A stretch of DNA of 15,666 bases from CAYLPU01 sp964385635 (lineage in GTDB: Bacteria; Chloroflexota; Anaerolineae; B4-G1). The notes beneath the pieces are model-generated. The model saw only the letters and a program-made list of their open reading frames with translations. It was not told the DNA's origin and searched no databases. The number at the start of each line of letters is the position of its first letter. The first letter of the stretch is position 1. The position numbers and the translations under genes were made by a program. Of this stretch, positions 1-7,808 are shown in pieces. The stretch is taken from contig CAYLPU010000112.1 of assembly GCA_964385635.1 (NCBI GenBank), positions 1 to 15,666 on the forward strand. The letters run 5' to 3'.

Positions 1-262
1 AATATAGACGTGGAAATACGCGCCAAGGTTCCCGTCTTGCCCCAGATTATTGAGATGATACCTGAAAAGCTTCCTCAGTGTTTCAGCAGCGACCTTCCTC
101 CATGGCCTTCACTTTGGCCCGCAGTGCCTCCAGGGGCAGGGCCGGGTCAACGGGGAACTAGGACTGCTCCAGCGATGCGGCGCACGTTGTTCCGTGCCCG
201 CTTCCTGGGGTCTCGGCTGGTGGAGAACAGGGTCTCAGGATGGCAGCGTCCTCCTCCTGCAC
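1..262 (-). pseudogene. Frameshifted remnant of an unrecognised gene, running off the left edge
   Basis: No intact frame spans this stretch, but three minus-strand frames read as sensible protein when joined. About 241-150 gives a basic segment with RDPRKRARNNVRRIAGAVL; about 151-86 gives DPALPLEALRAKVKAMEEGR; 93-1 gives AAETLRKLFRYHLNNLGQDG and then stays open to the window edge. Each switch is followed within a few codons by a stop in the abandoned frame (TGA at 149-147 and at 85-83), as expected for small indels. The only in-frame start next to the radical SAM stop, ATG at 264-262, gives nine codons before a stop. I do not recognise the family. It is either a decayed gene that once followed the radical SAM gene or an intact gene broken by sequencing errors. 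All other main genes here keep their frames, which favours decay. The call rests on composition only. Confidence 0.35.
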
Positions 263-264
263 AT

Positions 265-834
265 TCAGCACATGACCGGGTCGATTCCGCTCACCACTAC
301 TTCGCCCTCTTTCGTGATGACGATCTCGGCAGGCGGCACGGATTGTACATCGGCCATCGTGTAGCGGTTGGTGAGAAGGTGCACGGTCTGGTTGGCCGAG
401 CCTCGCAGGTCGCGGGCGAGACGTTGGGAGGCGTCGTAACGTCCCGCGATGAGAACGTCCACACAGGCCAGCAGAGCCCCGGCATCGGGCATCCGCTGGA
501 TTTCCTCCCACGTGTAGCCCGTGAATACCAGGACTGAAAGCGACGTCTCCCGTCGCACCCTCTGCAACAACGCGAGCAGTGGCCGCCGCTGCTGAAGCGG
601 CTCGCCTCCGCTCACCGTGATACCCTCGATGGCATCCCCTGGAGCGACGATGTGCCCGAACAAGTCATCCACGGACACAAGTTCCCCACCCACAAACGGG
701 TGCGTGTCCGGGTTAGAACAGCCCGGGCATCTGAGAGAGCACCCCTGCACCCAAACCGCCGCCCGCACGCCTGGCCCGTTGGCGCGGCTGAACGGGAGAA
801 ACCCGTGAACGCGCAAGACCTCGCCGTCCACCAT
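265..834 (-). CDS. NrdG-like radical SAM protein (4Fe-4S single-cluster activase type)
   Basis: The 189-residue product has the radical SAM cluster motif CxxxCxxC (C32, C36, C39, in GCSLRCPGC), which binds a 4Fe-4S cluster and cleaves S-adenosylmethionine to a 5'-deoxyadenosyl radical. A GGEP motif follows at residues 76-79 (SGGEPL) and contacts SAM. Length and layout match the minimal activases of the NrdG/PflA type, with no SPASM or other accessory domain. No glycyl-radical enzyme is encoded nearby, so the substrate is unknown; a partner within this cluster is possible. I chose ATG 834 because the family usually begins a few residues before the L-R-V-H-G-F-L-P strand. The frame is open further up to an ATG at 906, which would overlap the DUF2997 gene by 41 bases. 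It is the last intact gene of the cluster, 31 bases after the DUF2997 stop. The fold call is firm; the role is inferred from context. Confidence 0.9.
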   Translation of the reverse strand: MVDGEVLRVHGFLPFSRANGPGVRAAVWVQGCSLRCPGCSNPDTHPFVGGELVSVDDLFGHIVAPGDAIEGITVSGGEPLQQRRPLLALLQRVRRETSLSVLVFTGYTWEEIQRMPDAGALLACVDVLIAGRYDASQRLARDLRGSANQTVHLLTNRYTMADVQSVPPAEIVITKEGEVVVSGIDPVMC

Positions 835-865
835 CTTCCGTACCCCCACACCCTTCCTCAACCAA

Positions 866-1081
866 CTATCCTGCCTGCTGCCACTGCCATTCTTCCACCT
901 GCTCATCCTTATGGGCAGTCTCGTGGGCTTCCGGGGTCATCTCCCGCGCCTCGATCTGGCCACCGAGCGCCTCCTCCAGGTCTTTGGTCAGGTCAAGGCA
1001 GGACATCCCCTCGACCCCACGCACCTCGATGCGCACCTGTCCATCTTTCTCGATAAAGACCTCGATTTCTTGAAGTTCCAT
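866..1081 (-). CDS. DUF2997 family small protein
   Basis: This 71-residue protein matches the DUF2997 pattern: a beta hairpin (EIEVFIEKDGQVRIEVRGVEG), then G-x-S/M-C-L-D-L-T-K-x-L-E-x-A-L-G near residues 25-41, then a charged variable tail that ends in a Trp/Gln-rich stretch. The conserved cysteine in the MSCLDLTKDLEEALG segment is present. DUF2997 genes are known to sit next to DUF1257 (ycf35) genes in bacteria, and here the DUF1257 gene ends only 20 bases upstream. A strong Shine-Dalgarno (AGGAGG) lies about 6 bases before the ATG. No biochemical function is established. The single cysteine and the adjacent radical SAM gene make a redox or iron-sulphur role possible, but that is inference. 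Confidence 0.85.
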   Translation of the reverse strand: MELQEIEVFIEKDGQVRIEVRGVEGMSCLDLTKDLEEALGGQIEAREMTPEAHETAHKDEQVEEWQWQQAG

Positions 1082-1101
1082 GGTTTACCTCCTCTTGCCG
1101 C

Positions 1102-1485
1102 TCACGCCATCCGTCGCAGCACCAGGTGAATCCGCGCCCCCTCCTGCACCTCCTCGTTGACCAGCGCGAACCCCTGCTCCTCTAACTTTGCCCGTGCCGC
1201 GTGGTAGGCGTAGCGCTGGGTCACCTGCTGCAGGAACTGCTCCTGGTTGATGCCCCGGATGCCCCACCAGTCGGCGACGATTTCGTAGGCGTTGCCCGAC
1301 TGGCGAAAGCCGATGTCGTAGCCGGGACTTCCTGTGGCGATCTTGATCTCTACACGGGTGCGCTGGCCCCCGAAACCACGAATCTCGACGTTCCCTTCCT
1401 CGTAGGCGTAGCCCAGATCCTTGAGCGCCCGCGTCAGGTACTTCTCCTCCACCATCTGAGTCTTAATCCGTGTAAAGTGTGACAT
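1102..1485 (-). CDS. DUF1257 / Ycf35-family protein, canonical copy
   Basis: The 127-residue product starts MSHFTRIKTQ and carries the Ycf35 signature pieces: ALKDLGY near residue 21, YDIGFRQSG in the middle, ADWWGI, the block TQRYAYHAARAKLEEQGF, and the ending IHLVLRRMA. Ycf35 is a conserved protein of red-algal plastids and cyanobacteria, and DUF1257 genes also occur in other bacteria beside DUF2997 genes; its function is unknown. The ATG is supported by AGAGGAAG about 8 bases upstream. It lies 35 bases after the Hsp70 stop and 20 bases before the DUF2997 start, so it is probably co-expressed with both. A second, divergent copy lies at 10196-10603. This copy is the closer match to the family as I know it. 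Confidence 0.9.
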   Translation of the reverse strand: MSHFTRIKTQMVEEKYLTRALKDLGYAYEEGNVEIRGFGGQRTRVEIKIATGSPGYDIGFRQSGNAYEIVADWWGIRGINQEQFLQQVTQRYAYHAARAKLEEQGFALVNEEVQEGARIHLVLRRMA

Positions 1486-1520
1486 ATTGTTCTTCCTCTG
1501 TGTTCCTGAACGCTTGCGTC

Positions 1521-3125
1521 TTACGCTAGTTTGACTACCGGATAATCCCTATGGGTCACTCGTCCGGTCCTCAAGTTGCGGGCAGTGATGAGCAGCCGTT
1601 TGTTGCCGTCAATGTTGAACTCGACCTCAAAGCGTGGCTCTCCTTGCCTGGCGGAAGACGTGGCGGAAGAGGTAGTCGCCAGAAACGTCGGGTTGCCCTC
1701 GTTCATCCAGAAGTAGGTACGGCGGTCCTCGTCGTCCGGCGTGACCTGCATCACCCGCGCCGCGCCCGAGGGATCAAAGACCAACTCCACCGGCTGTCCG
1801 GAGCCTCGTCGTCGCCGCTCGCCGATTTCAAAGATGGCAATGCCCAACCGGGCCTGCCCATCATACGAGGCTTTCACCGTGAGGCGCGCCACCGGGTCCG
1901 CCGTGGGGTAGGATGTGCCGTGCCGAACGATGATGCGGTAATCGTAGTCCCCTTTCTCGCGGTTCACGTAGCGGATCGCGTAATCGTGCTGAATGTGGTC
2001 GTAGAAGTCCACGCCCGCCACAAACGCCGCCGCGCCCCGGGCCACTGCGTCCAGCGGCCGGTTCAGCATTACCCGCTCCCGCCCGAATATCCGCCGCAGC
2101 GTCCGCTGCACGGACGGGATCTGGCTGCTGCCGCCCACCATCAGCACCGCTTTGACGTCGTCCTCCTGATAACCCCGCTCACGGGCCGCGTTCAGCGCGC
2201 GGCGAATGGTCTGGTCAATCCTGGCAAAGGATTCGTGCTCGTCGAGCAGATCCTCAAACTTGCTGCGCGTGAACTCAGCCCACAACGCCGCGCCGGTACG
2301 CGGGTTCACGACGCTGACATCGGCGCGCTCGTGGAACGACAACCGCTCCTTCGCTCGCTCACACTCCACGAGGAGGGCGCGGCTGAGTTGCCTCACGTCC
2401 TCATCTGCGTCGCTGCGCCCGTTTTGCCTCAACACCTCCTGAAAAAGCCACTGGTCAATGGTGATGCCGCCTATGTCCGCCCCTGCTTTGCCCAACACGC
2501 GGCAGCGCCGCCCGGCACGCGCTCGCTCCTCTTCTTCAATGAGCACCACCGCCACGTCCAACGTACCGCCACCGAAATCAAAAATGAGATAGACGTCGCC
2601 CGGCTGGATGTGTGCCCCATAGCCCAGCGCGGCGGCAGATGGCTCGTCAATCAACCGGAAGCGCGGCATCCTGGCGGAGTCCGCGACACCTGTCAGCCAG
2701 TCCTCATAGTGCTCGAACGTCTCTACGGGTACGGTCAGGGCCACCTCTTCGTTGCCGATGCTCAATTCTTCGGCTGCGAACAAGAGCACGCTAGACAGAA
2801 ACTCTCGGCCGGCGTCAAAATGCGAAACCTTCCGACCGTCTAGCCGCACTCTCACGGGGCTACGATTGGCGATATATCGTTTCATCCAGCGGAAGGTGCG
2901 CTGGGATTGGTAAAGGTTCCGCTGAAGTACTTGATTGCCCACCCAGCGCCGGCGGTCAGCAGCGTAGTGAATCAGGGACGGGACAACGGAGATGCGCTCG
3001 TCGCCCTGCTGATAGAAGCGCCCGTAGTCGGGCACATGTAGTGGCACGCCCTCCTGCCGCGTCTCATCCCAAACGGCGACCACCGTGTTCGATGTGCCAA
3101 AGTCAACAGCCAACCGTCCGGGCAT
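1521..3125 (-). CDS. Hsp70-family (DnaK-like) chaperone ATPase
   Basis: The 534-residue protein has the three hallmark nucleotide-binding motifs of the actin/Hsp70 ATPase fold: phosphate-1 VDFGTSNT at residues 7-14, phosphate-2 IFDFGGGTLDVAVV around 180-194, and the adenosine motif VLMVGGSSQIPSVQ around 325-338. The residue-connecting motif DEPSAAALGYG, typical of DnaK, is also present at about 161. It is roughly 100 residues shorter than DnaK. The C-terminal about 150 residues are beta-rich and poorly conserved, and there is no obvious helical lid, so it belongs with the non-canonical bacterial Hsp70s rather than the housekeeping chaperone. A GrpE-like gene ends 3 bases upstream, which indicates a dedicated exchange factor; no J-domain gene is in the window. 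The ATG at 3125 has GGAGGT about 7 bases upstream. Client and role are unknown; context suggests it remodels the AAA+/WD40 components. Confidence 0.93.
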   Translation of the reverse strand: MPGRLAVDFGTSNTVVAVWDETRQEGVPLHVPDYGRFYQQGDERISVVPSLIHYAADRRRWVGNQVLQRNLYQSQRTFRWMKRYIANRSPVRVRLDGRKVSHFDAGREFLSSVLLFAAEELSIGNEEVALTVPVETFEHYEDWLTGVADSARMPRFRLIDEPSAAALGYGAHIQPGDVYLIFDFGGGTLDVAVVLIEEEERARAGRRCRVLGKAGADIGGITIDQWLFQEVLRQNGRSDADEDVRQLSRALLVECERAKERLSFHERADVSVVNPRTGAALWAEFTRSKFEDLLDEHESFARIDQTIRRALNAARERGYQEDDVKAVLMVGGSSQIPSVQRTLRRIFGRERVMLNRPLDAVARGAAAFVAGVDFYDHIQHDYAIRYVNREKGDYDYRIIVRHGTSYPTADPVARLTVKASYDGQARLGIAIFEIGERRRRGSGQPVELVFDPSGAARVMQVTPDDEDRRTYFWMNEGNPTFLATTSSATSSARQGEPRFEVEFNIDGNKRLLITARNLRTGRVTHRDYPVVKLA

Positions 3126-3128
3126 CGC

Positions 3129-3656
3129 TCAGACCTCCGCTTCCTCAACGCCTGCCTTGCGCAGCAGCTTGCCTTGATACACCACACCCACGAACCGCAC
3201 TACCACCGGCTGCCCGACCGTAGTACCGACTTCAGTCGTTGCACTCAGCGGCTCGTGGCAGTCGGGATCGAAGGGCACAGTCTCGCCTACGCTGCCTTCC
3301 CGCGTTAGCCCGTTGTCCTCCAGAGCACGCACCAATCGCTTGGTGACGGCAAGCACATCCCTGGCCTGCACTGGCTTGCCTTCCACCTCCAGCAAGTGTG
3401 CCTGGGTGAGCAGTTGTGCGACGGGCGCGGCGACATCAGTCAGCAGTGGCTCCACCTGTGCCTGCACCTCTTCGGTGACACGAGCGCCTGCACCACTGCG
3501 TTGGCGCTCCAACTCTGCTTTGAGCTTCGCCACCGCCCGGTCTCGTTCCTCCAACTCCAGCCGCAGGCCTTGCGCCTCCCGCTCCAGTTCCAGCACCCGT
3601 TCGTCTGGTTCACCCCGCTCAATCTTACCAAAGCACCGCTTTAACCAACTCCACAT
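3129..3656 (-). CDS. GrpE-like nucleotide exchange factor
   Basis: The 175-residue product begins with a short hydrophobic/aromatic stretch (MWSWLKRCFGKI), then a long charged coiled coil (about residues 18-52, rich in E, R, L and K). The final about 50 residues resemble the GrpE beta-wing domain: FDPDCHEPLSATTEVGTTVG, then VVRFVGVVYQGKLLRKAGVE, comparable to the family pattern in which F-D-P-x-x-H-E-A is followed by a Gly-rich turn and a terminal LR-x-A-x-V. GrpE dimers release ADP from Hsp70. The gene is 3 bases from the Hsp70 start, almost certainly translationally linked to it. The frame opens with GTG ATG; I chose the ATG because GGGAGGAAGG lies at proper spacing before it. It is divergent from housekeeping GrpE, so the call is by domain shape plus context. 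Confidence 0.8.
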   Translation of the reverse strand: MWSWLKRCFGKIERGEPDERVLELEREAQGLRLELEERDRAVAKLKAELERQRSGAGARVTEEVQAQVEPLLTDVAAPVAQLLTQAHLLEVEGKPVQARDVLAVTKRLVRALEDNGLTREGSVGETVPFDPDCHEPLSATTEVGTTVGQPVVVRFVGVVYQGKLLRKAGVEEAEV

Positions 3657-3726
3657 CACCTTCCTCCCTATTCACCAACTCGCCGATTCGCCAGCTCACT
3701 GATTCGCTGATTCGTTTCCTCATCCC

Positions 3727-5817
3727 TCAATCAATCTCAATGTCGAACTCCCCGACCGTGATCCGCCGGGGCATTTCTTCTACCTCGATGTCGAACCGTC
3801 GATGCCAGCGTATCAAGGCAAGGATGAATTCCAGCCATAGCCGCTCCACGCCAGATGTCCTGCCGTCCCGCAGCACTTCGCGTGTCCCTGTCAAGTCCTT
3901 CAGCCTCATTTGCCCCACGGTCAAGCGGCTCAGATCAAAGGACCCCAGTTCCCATAGCCGCACCTTGTTGTCATAACCTCCGCTCGTCAGCACTCGCCCG
4001 TCGGGGCTCATGGCAAGACAGTTAACCGAGAAGTGGTAGGTTTTCAGTATCCTCAGAACCCGTCTCTCACGGAAGTCCCACAGATGTACTGTTCCGTCAT
4101 CGCCCCCGCTCGCCAGCACTCGCCCATCGGAGCTGATGGCAAGACAACGGACCTCCCTTGTGTGTCCCTGCCCCTCCAGTGGCTTGAGCGGGCTTCCTTT
4201 GGGAAGGCGCCACAGTCGCACCGTTCCATCGTAATTTCCACCGGCCAACTCCCGCCCGTCAGGACTGATGACCAGACAGTTGACTGACAGGCGATGAGCT
4301 TCTAGTGTCCTAACTGCCTTCCCGTCAGGGAGAGACCATAGCCGAACCGTCCCGTCCAGGCTCCCGCTCGCCAGCATCCACCCGTTGGGGCTAATGGCAA
4401 TACACTTGATCGGTCCCGTGTGTCCTTTCAGTGTATTCACCACCTGTCCATCGGGAAGGTTCCAAAGATGCACCGTCTTGTCCCTGCTCCCGCTGACCAG
4501 TAACCGTCCGTCTGGGCTGATAGTGAGGCAAGTTACTCCACTTGTATGCCTTGTCAACGTCTTCAGCACCTGGCCATCGGGAAGACGCCATAGCCGCACC
4601 GTCTTGTCATCGCTCCCCGTCGCAAGCACCTGTCCGTCAGGGCTGACGGCCATACAGTTGACCCCTTTTGTGTGCCCTGTCAACGTCTTCAGTGCCTGAC
4701 CGCTGGGAAGATGCCACAGCCGCACCGTTCTGTCACCGCTCCCGCTTGCCAGTATCCGCCCGTTGGGGCTGATGACCAAGCTTCTGACCGTGTGGTTATG
4801 CCCTTTCAGCGTATCCAAGCAGTACACCAGCACGCCAATCTCTGGCGACTCCCCTGTGCAGTTCTCCGCCAGCCGCACCAACTCTGCAAATCCCGTTCGC
4901 TCCCCTTCCTCCGGCGCCCATCCCGCCCTCTTCAGCCGCCGCAACAGCCGCACACTCCACACCGGCGGCGCTACCTGTGCCAGTCGCCACATACTACTCC
5001 ATTGCCCGTCCTTGACGAGCACTGCCAGAACTGCCTCCCGCTCTCCATCCGTCATCTCCCCCAGCCGCCGTCCCTGCCGCCCCCCAGCAACGACATCCAC
5101 CCACTCAGCACGTCCCGCACGCCGCGCTCTCTCCGCCAACCGTCTCAGGAGGTCCCGGTCCGCAACCTCATACACTGCTTTCAGCAGACTCTGGTCAAAG
5201 TCCAGGTTCTCGTATTTGTCCCACTGGTCCGTCAAGAAGTAGAACAGGGCCCGCTGAACCTTGTCACGTGGCGCGTACTGGGCAGCCACAGCGGTCTCGC
5301 GGGCCAATGGATGATCGTGCTGTATCACCAGGTGGCACAGCGTTTCTTGCGCCTCCACGTTCTTCAATTGCTGTAGTGCCAGTCGCGCTTGCCCGGCAAT
5401 GGTCGAGTCTGCATCCTCACACGCCTGCAGCAGCGGTGTCACCACCTCGACCCCGCCCGCCGTCACTACCTCCAGCCTTCCTGCCTTCAGTGCACTGAAC
5501 ACCTTCAGTTCCTTGGGAGCGGAAGCCACCCAGCCACACTCAGTGAGCAGGGCGGCGAGGCCAGCGTGGCGCGTGGTTGCCCAGATCGCCCACGCACTGT
5601 CTACCCAGGGTTGGTCAGCAAGTCCTCGCAGTGAATCCACCAACGTGGTGCGGGCCTGCCCATCAATCTGCGTTATAGCCTCCGCCAACATCAATACTAC
5701 CTCGGGAGATCCGTCCAGCACCAACGCCTCTATCCTTTCACTTCTTGGCTGCCCCTTCGTTGGCGGCGTCTCGCCGTACTGTTGGCGGTCTTCTAATTGC
5801 TTTGCATCCGTATTCAT
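3727..5817 (-). CDS. Helical (HEAT-like) N-domain plus seven-blade WD40 protein (WD-A)
   Basis: The 696-residue protein has an alpha-helical N-terminal region (about 1-330) with HEAT-like repeats, for example segments ending in QARLALQQLKNVEAQETL and RALFYFLTDQWDKYENLDF, followed by seven WD40 repeats (about 335-622). Each repeat carries the GH...C..ISPDGR.LASGS.D.TVRLW pattern, enough for one complete seven-blade propeller. After the propeller comes a helical segment ending WLEFILALIRWH and a tail that starts RRFDIEVEE and ends GEFDIEI. WD40 propellers are protein-interaction scaffolds, and no enzymatic domain is visible. Its N-domain is nearly identical to that of WD-C, including a 128-bp stretch with no differences. 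The frame opens with GTG at 5820; the ATG at 5817 is preferred by analogy with WD-C, and the Shine-Dalgarno is weak. Likely a sensor or adaptor of the cluster. Confidence 0.9.
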   Translation of the reverse strand: MNTDAKQLEDRQQYGETPPTKGQPRSERIEALVLDGSPEVVLMLAEAITQIDGQARTTLVDSLRGLADQPWVDSAWAIWATTRHAGLAALLTECGWVASAPKELKVFSALKAGRLEVVTAGGVEVVTPLLQACEDADSTIAGQARLALQQLKNVEAQETLCHLVIQHDHPLARETAVAAQYAPRDKVQRALFYFLTDQWDKYENLDFDQSLLKAVYEVADRDLLRRLAERARRAGRAEWVDVVAGGRQGRRLGEMTDGEREAVLAVLVKDGQWSSMWRLAQVAPPVWSVRLLRRLKRAGWAPEEGERTGFAELVRLAENCTGESPEIGVLVYCLDTLKGHNHTVRSLVISPNGRILASGSGDRTVRLWHLPSGQALKTLTGHTKGVNCMAVSPDGQVLATGSDDKTVRLWRLPDGQVLKTLTRHTSGVTCLTISPDGRLLVSGSRDKTVHLWNLPDGQVVNTLKGHTGPIKCIAISPNGWMLASGSLDGTVRLWSLPDGKAVRTLEAHRLSVNCLVISPDGRELAGGNYDGTVRLWRLPKGSPLKPLEGQGHTREVRCLAISSDGRVLASGGDDGTVHLWDFRERRVLRILKTYHFSVNCLAMSPDGRVLTSGGYDNKVRLWELGSFDLSRLTVGQMRLKDLTGTREVLRDGRTSGVERLWLEFILALIRWHRRFDIEVEEMPRRITVGEFDIEID

Positions 5818-5882
5818 CACAGTTCTGCCGCTGTATTCCGAGGGGAGTGTCCGGCGAAATCGTGACCGCTGGTGCCTTTCTT

Positions 5883-5900
5883 ACTCACTCACTCACTCAC
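5883..5900. repeat. ACTC tetranucleotide tandem repeat
   Basis: Four perfect ACTC units plus AC lie in the 101-bp gap between WD-A and WD-B. The tract is non-coding and just upstream of the WD-A start region on the minus strand (GAGT units there). Such tracts can change length by slippage and so alter the spacing between two genes. Any effect on expression is inference. Confidence 0.75.
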
Positions 5901-5918
5901 CCACCTGACGCTGCCCCA

Positions 5919-7073
5919 TCACCACTCAATCTCAATGTCAAACTCCCCGACTGTAATCCGCCGGGGCATTTCTTCTACCTCGATGTCGAACCGCCGTCGC
6001 CAGTGCATCAAAACGAGGATGAATCTCAGCCATCCTCGTTCCGCGTCAGGTACCTCGTACTGCAGCGCTTCTTGCACCCACTCCATATCCTCCAGGGCGG
6101 TCTGCCCAACTGGTAAGCAGCTCAGGCGGGCCAGGTCTGACGTCCACAGCCGCACTGTGTTGTCCCAACTCCCGCTCGCCAGCAGCCGCCCGTCCGGGCT
6201 GATGGTTAAGCAATTGATCGAATCTATGTGCCCTTCCAGCGTCTTCAGCGCCTTCCCGTCTGGCAGCCGCCACAGTTGCACCGTGTGATCCTTATGCCCA
6301 CCCCCGCTCGCCAGCCCCCGCCCCTCGGGGCTGATGGCTAAGCAATTAACCGAATCTATGTGCCCTTGCAACGTCTCCAGCGCCTTCCCGTCTGGCAGCC
6401 GCCACAGTTGCACCGTGTGGTCACAACTCCCGGTCGCCAGCAGCTGCCCGTCGGGGCTAATGGCCAAACACCGGAGCTCATCTGTGTGCCCTTCCAGCGT
6501 CAGACTTCTCATTTCTGGCACATCTTCCACACACCTTTCGGCCAATTGCGCCAATTCCACAAACCCTGACTTATCCCCCTCGTTCTCTGGTGCCCATCCC
6601 GTCTCTTTGAACCGTCGCATAGCCCTCGCGCTCCACACCGCCGGCGCTGCCTGTGCCAGCCGCCACATCTCTTCCCAGCGATTGCTCCTGTCCAGCAATG
6701 TCAGCGCCGCCACCCACTCCTCGTCCGTCATATCACCGAGTCGCCGCAGCCGCAGGCCCCCGGTGACGACCTGCACCCAGTCCACGCGCCCCGCCCGCCG
6801 CGCCTTCGTCGCTATCCGTCCCCGCAGCCGTTCATCCGCAGTTTCGTACGCTGTCCTTAACATACTCTGGTCAAAACCCAGCTCCTCCCACTTATCCCAC
6901 TGTTCGGTCAAGAAGTAAAACAGCGCCTGTTCGTGCAAACCGTGTGGTGCGTATCCTGCCGCCACAGCAACCTCGCGAGCACCCGGATGGTCGAATTCGA
7001 GCACCAGACGGCACAACGACTCCTGCGCCTCGGCGCTGCCCTGCCCGGCAAGTCGCTGCAGCGCCTCAAACAT
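5919..7073 (-). CDS. Shortened helical/WD40 paralogue with three blades (WD-B)
   Basis: The 384-residue product aligns with the second half of the N-domain of WD-A and WD-C (from ALQ-L...AQE-LCRLV onward), then has only three WD40 repeats (about 193-309), the helical segment, and the shared tail that starts RRFDIEVEE. Roughly the first 150 residues of its paralogues are missing, and three blades are too few for a closed propeller unless it oligomerises. Directly upstream in the same frame, ATG at 7139-7137 reads MAKQLTGKNPMPRGDDERAQ and then TAG (7079-7077), two codons before the listed start. MAKQLT resembles the MDAKQLT start of WD-C. The gene therefore looks internally deleted and then cut by a stop, leaving an ORF with no clear ribosome site (GACGAG only). 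It may be expressed as a short protein or be a decaying copy that supplies sequence for recombination. Confidence 0.75.
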   Translation of the reverse strand: MFEALQRLAGQGSAEAQESLCRLVLEFDHPGAREVAVAAGYAPHGLHEQALFYFLTEQWDKWEELGFDQSMLRTAYETADERLRGRIATKARRAGRVDWVQVVTGGLRLRRLGDMTDEEWVAALTLLDRSNRWEEMWRLAQAAPAVWSARAMRRFKETGWAPENEGDKSGFVELAQLAERCVEDVPEMRSLTLEGHTDELRCLAISPDGQLLATGSCDHTVQLWRLPDGKALETLQGHIDSVNCLAISPEGRGLASGGGHKDHTVQLWRLPDGKALKTLEGHIDSINCLTISPDGRLLASGSWDNTVRLWTSDLARLSCLPVGQTALEDMEWVQEALQYEVPDAERGWLRFILVLMHWRRRFDIEVEEMPRRITVGEFDIEIEW

Positions 7074-7222
7074 GATCTACTGTGCGCGCTCGTCATCACC
7101 ACGGGGCATGGGGTTTTTTCCTGTCAATTGCTTAGCCATGCGGTTGCTCGAGCCTGGCAGCGCGTAAGTGCGCGGTGAAACGCACGCGGGTCAGATGAAG
7201 TTGCGCCGGCTGAGGGTGTATA

Positions 7223-7483
7223 TTACCTGTACGCCTTGCTCCGGTGGGCAATGAGAACGATGGTGACAATACGATTGCCCTCATCCACACGGTATACCAC
7301 GCGCCAATCGCCCACCCTGTAACGCCAATACCCAGCCAGTGTGTCTTTCAGCCGCTTGATGTTGGGATGCTGATAAGGATTGCGCCGCAGTTGGTCAAAG
7401 CAGCGGTTTAGCCTCCCGACCAACGAGGCATCAGCGGTCTGGTAGAACTTCTGCGCGTCGTGGGTCAGCCGGATCTCAACCAT
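7223..7483 (-). CDS. RelE/ParE-superfamily toxin
   Basis: The 86-residue protein has the RelE fold layout: a short strand MVEIRLT, a helical hairpin ending in RNPYQHPNIKRLKDTLAGYWRYR, then the strands VGDWRVVYRVDEGNRIVTIVLIAHRSKAYR. The conserved R-x-x-D-x-R-x-x-Y core and the terminal H-R-x-x-x-Y-R segment match ribosome-dependent mRNA interferases of this family. The start is the ATG at 7483, which overlaps the antitoxin stop by 8 bases (ATGGTTGA), typical of type II modules with the antitoxin gene first. A longer in-frame extension to 7558 exists but would sit wholly inside the antitoxin gene. The pair interrupts the WD40 gene series and has its own promoter candidate, so it probably inserted as a unit. 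Activity is inferred from family. Confidence 0.9.
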   Translation of the reverse strand: MVEIRLTHDAQKFYQTADASLVGRLNRCFDQLRRNPYQHPNIKRLKDTLAGYWRYRVGDWRVVYRVDEGNRIVTIVLIAHRSKAYR

Positions 7484-7727
7484 CGCGGCGGACATCCTCA
7501 AAGCGCACCGTGTCGCCACTGTCAGCCTGCTCAACAGCGCGCCGGAAGGCTGCCTCAAAGCCGGGGATATTCAGCAACTCGGCGGTCGCCTGGTTCTCCT
7601 CCCGTTCCTGCAGGTAGGCCAGAAAGTCATTGGCCACCCGCAAACGCTCTGGCGATAGGCTGCGCAGGCGATGTTCAGCCTGGGTCAATACCGCACTCGC
7701 GTCTACTACCTGTCTTTCTTCCATCAT
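7476..7727 (-). CDS. Antitoxin of the RelE-like toxin (RelB/Phd-like, class not certain)
   Basis: The 83-residue acidic protein lies directly upstream of the RelE-like toxin and overlaps it by 8 bases. The N-terminal half is helical, with LRSLSPERLRVANDFLAYLQ; the C-terminal half (LLNIPGFEAAFRRAVEQADS, ending near FEDVR) is the type of extended segment that wraps a RelE toxin. I cannot assign the DNA-binding fold with confidence. The frame opens at GTG 7733, but that GTG is part of a strong Shine-Dalgarno (AGGAGGTGATT before ATGATG), so the first ATG (7727) or the second (7724) is the real start. The promoter candidate at 7809-7837 contains a palindrome in its spacer that would suit autoregulation by this protein. 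Confidence 0.85.
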   Translation of the reverse strand: MMEERQVVDASAVLTQAEHRLRSLSPERLRVANDFLAYLQEREENQATAELLNIPGFEAAFRRAVEQADSGDTVRFEDVRRDG

Positions 7728-7808
7728 AATCACCTCCTGGCTTTAGTGGTTGGCAGAGATGATGACCAGCACATCTTGAATGCTCATCCCCTTCATCTGA
7801 CTATTGCT

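Noticed and set aside
835..906. Upstream start for the radical SAM protein
   Set aside because: It would add 24 basic residues not expected in the family and overlap the DUF2997 gene by 41 bases. It is kept as an alternative because the ribosome site before ATG 834 is not strong.
1551..2843. Long 430-codon plus-strand open frame
   Set aside because: It is the exact antisense of the Hsp70 gene, whose motifs are unmistakable; the plus-strand translation is rich in His, Arg and Pro with no known domain.
7484..7558. Longer N-terminus for the RelE-like toxin
   Set aside because: It would lie entirely inside the antitoxin gene; the family starts at the first beta strand, which fits the ATG at 7483 with the typical 8-base overlap.
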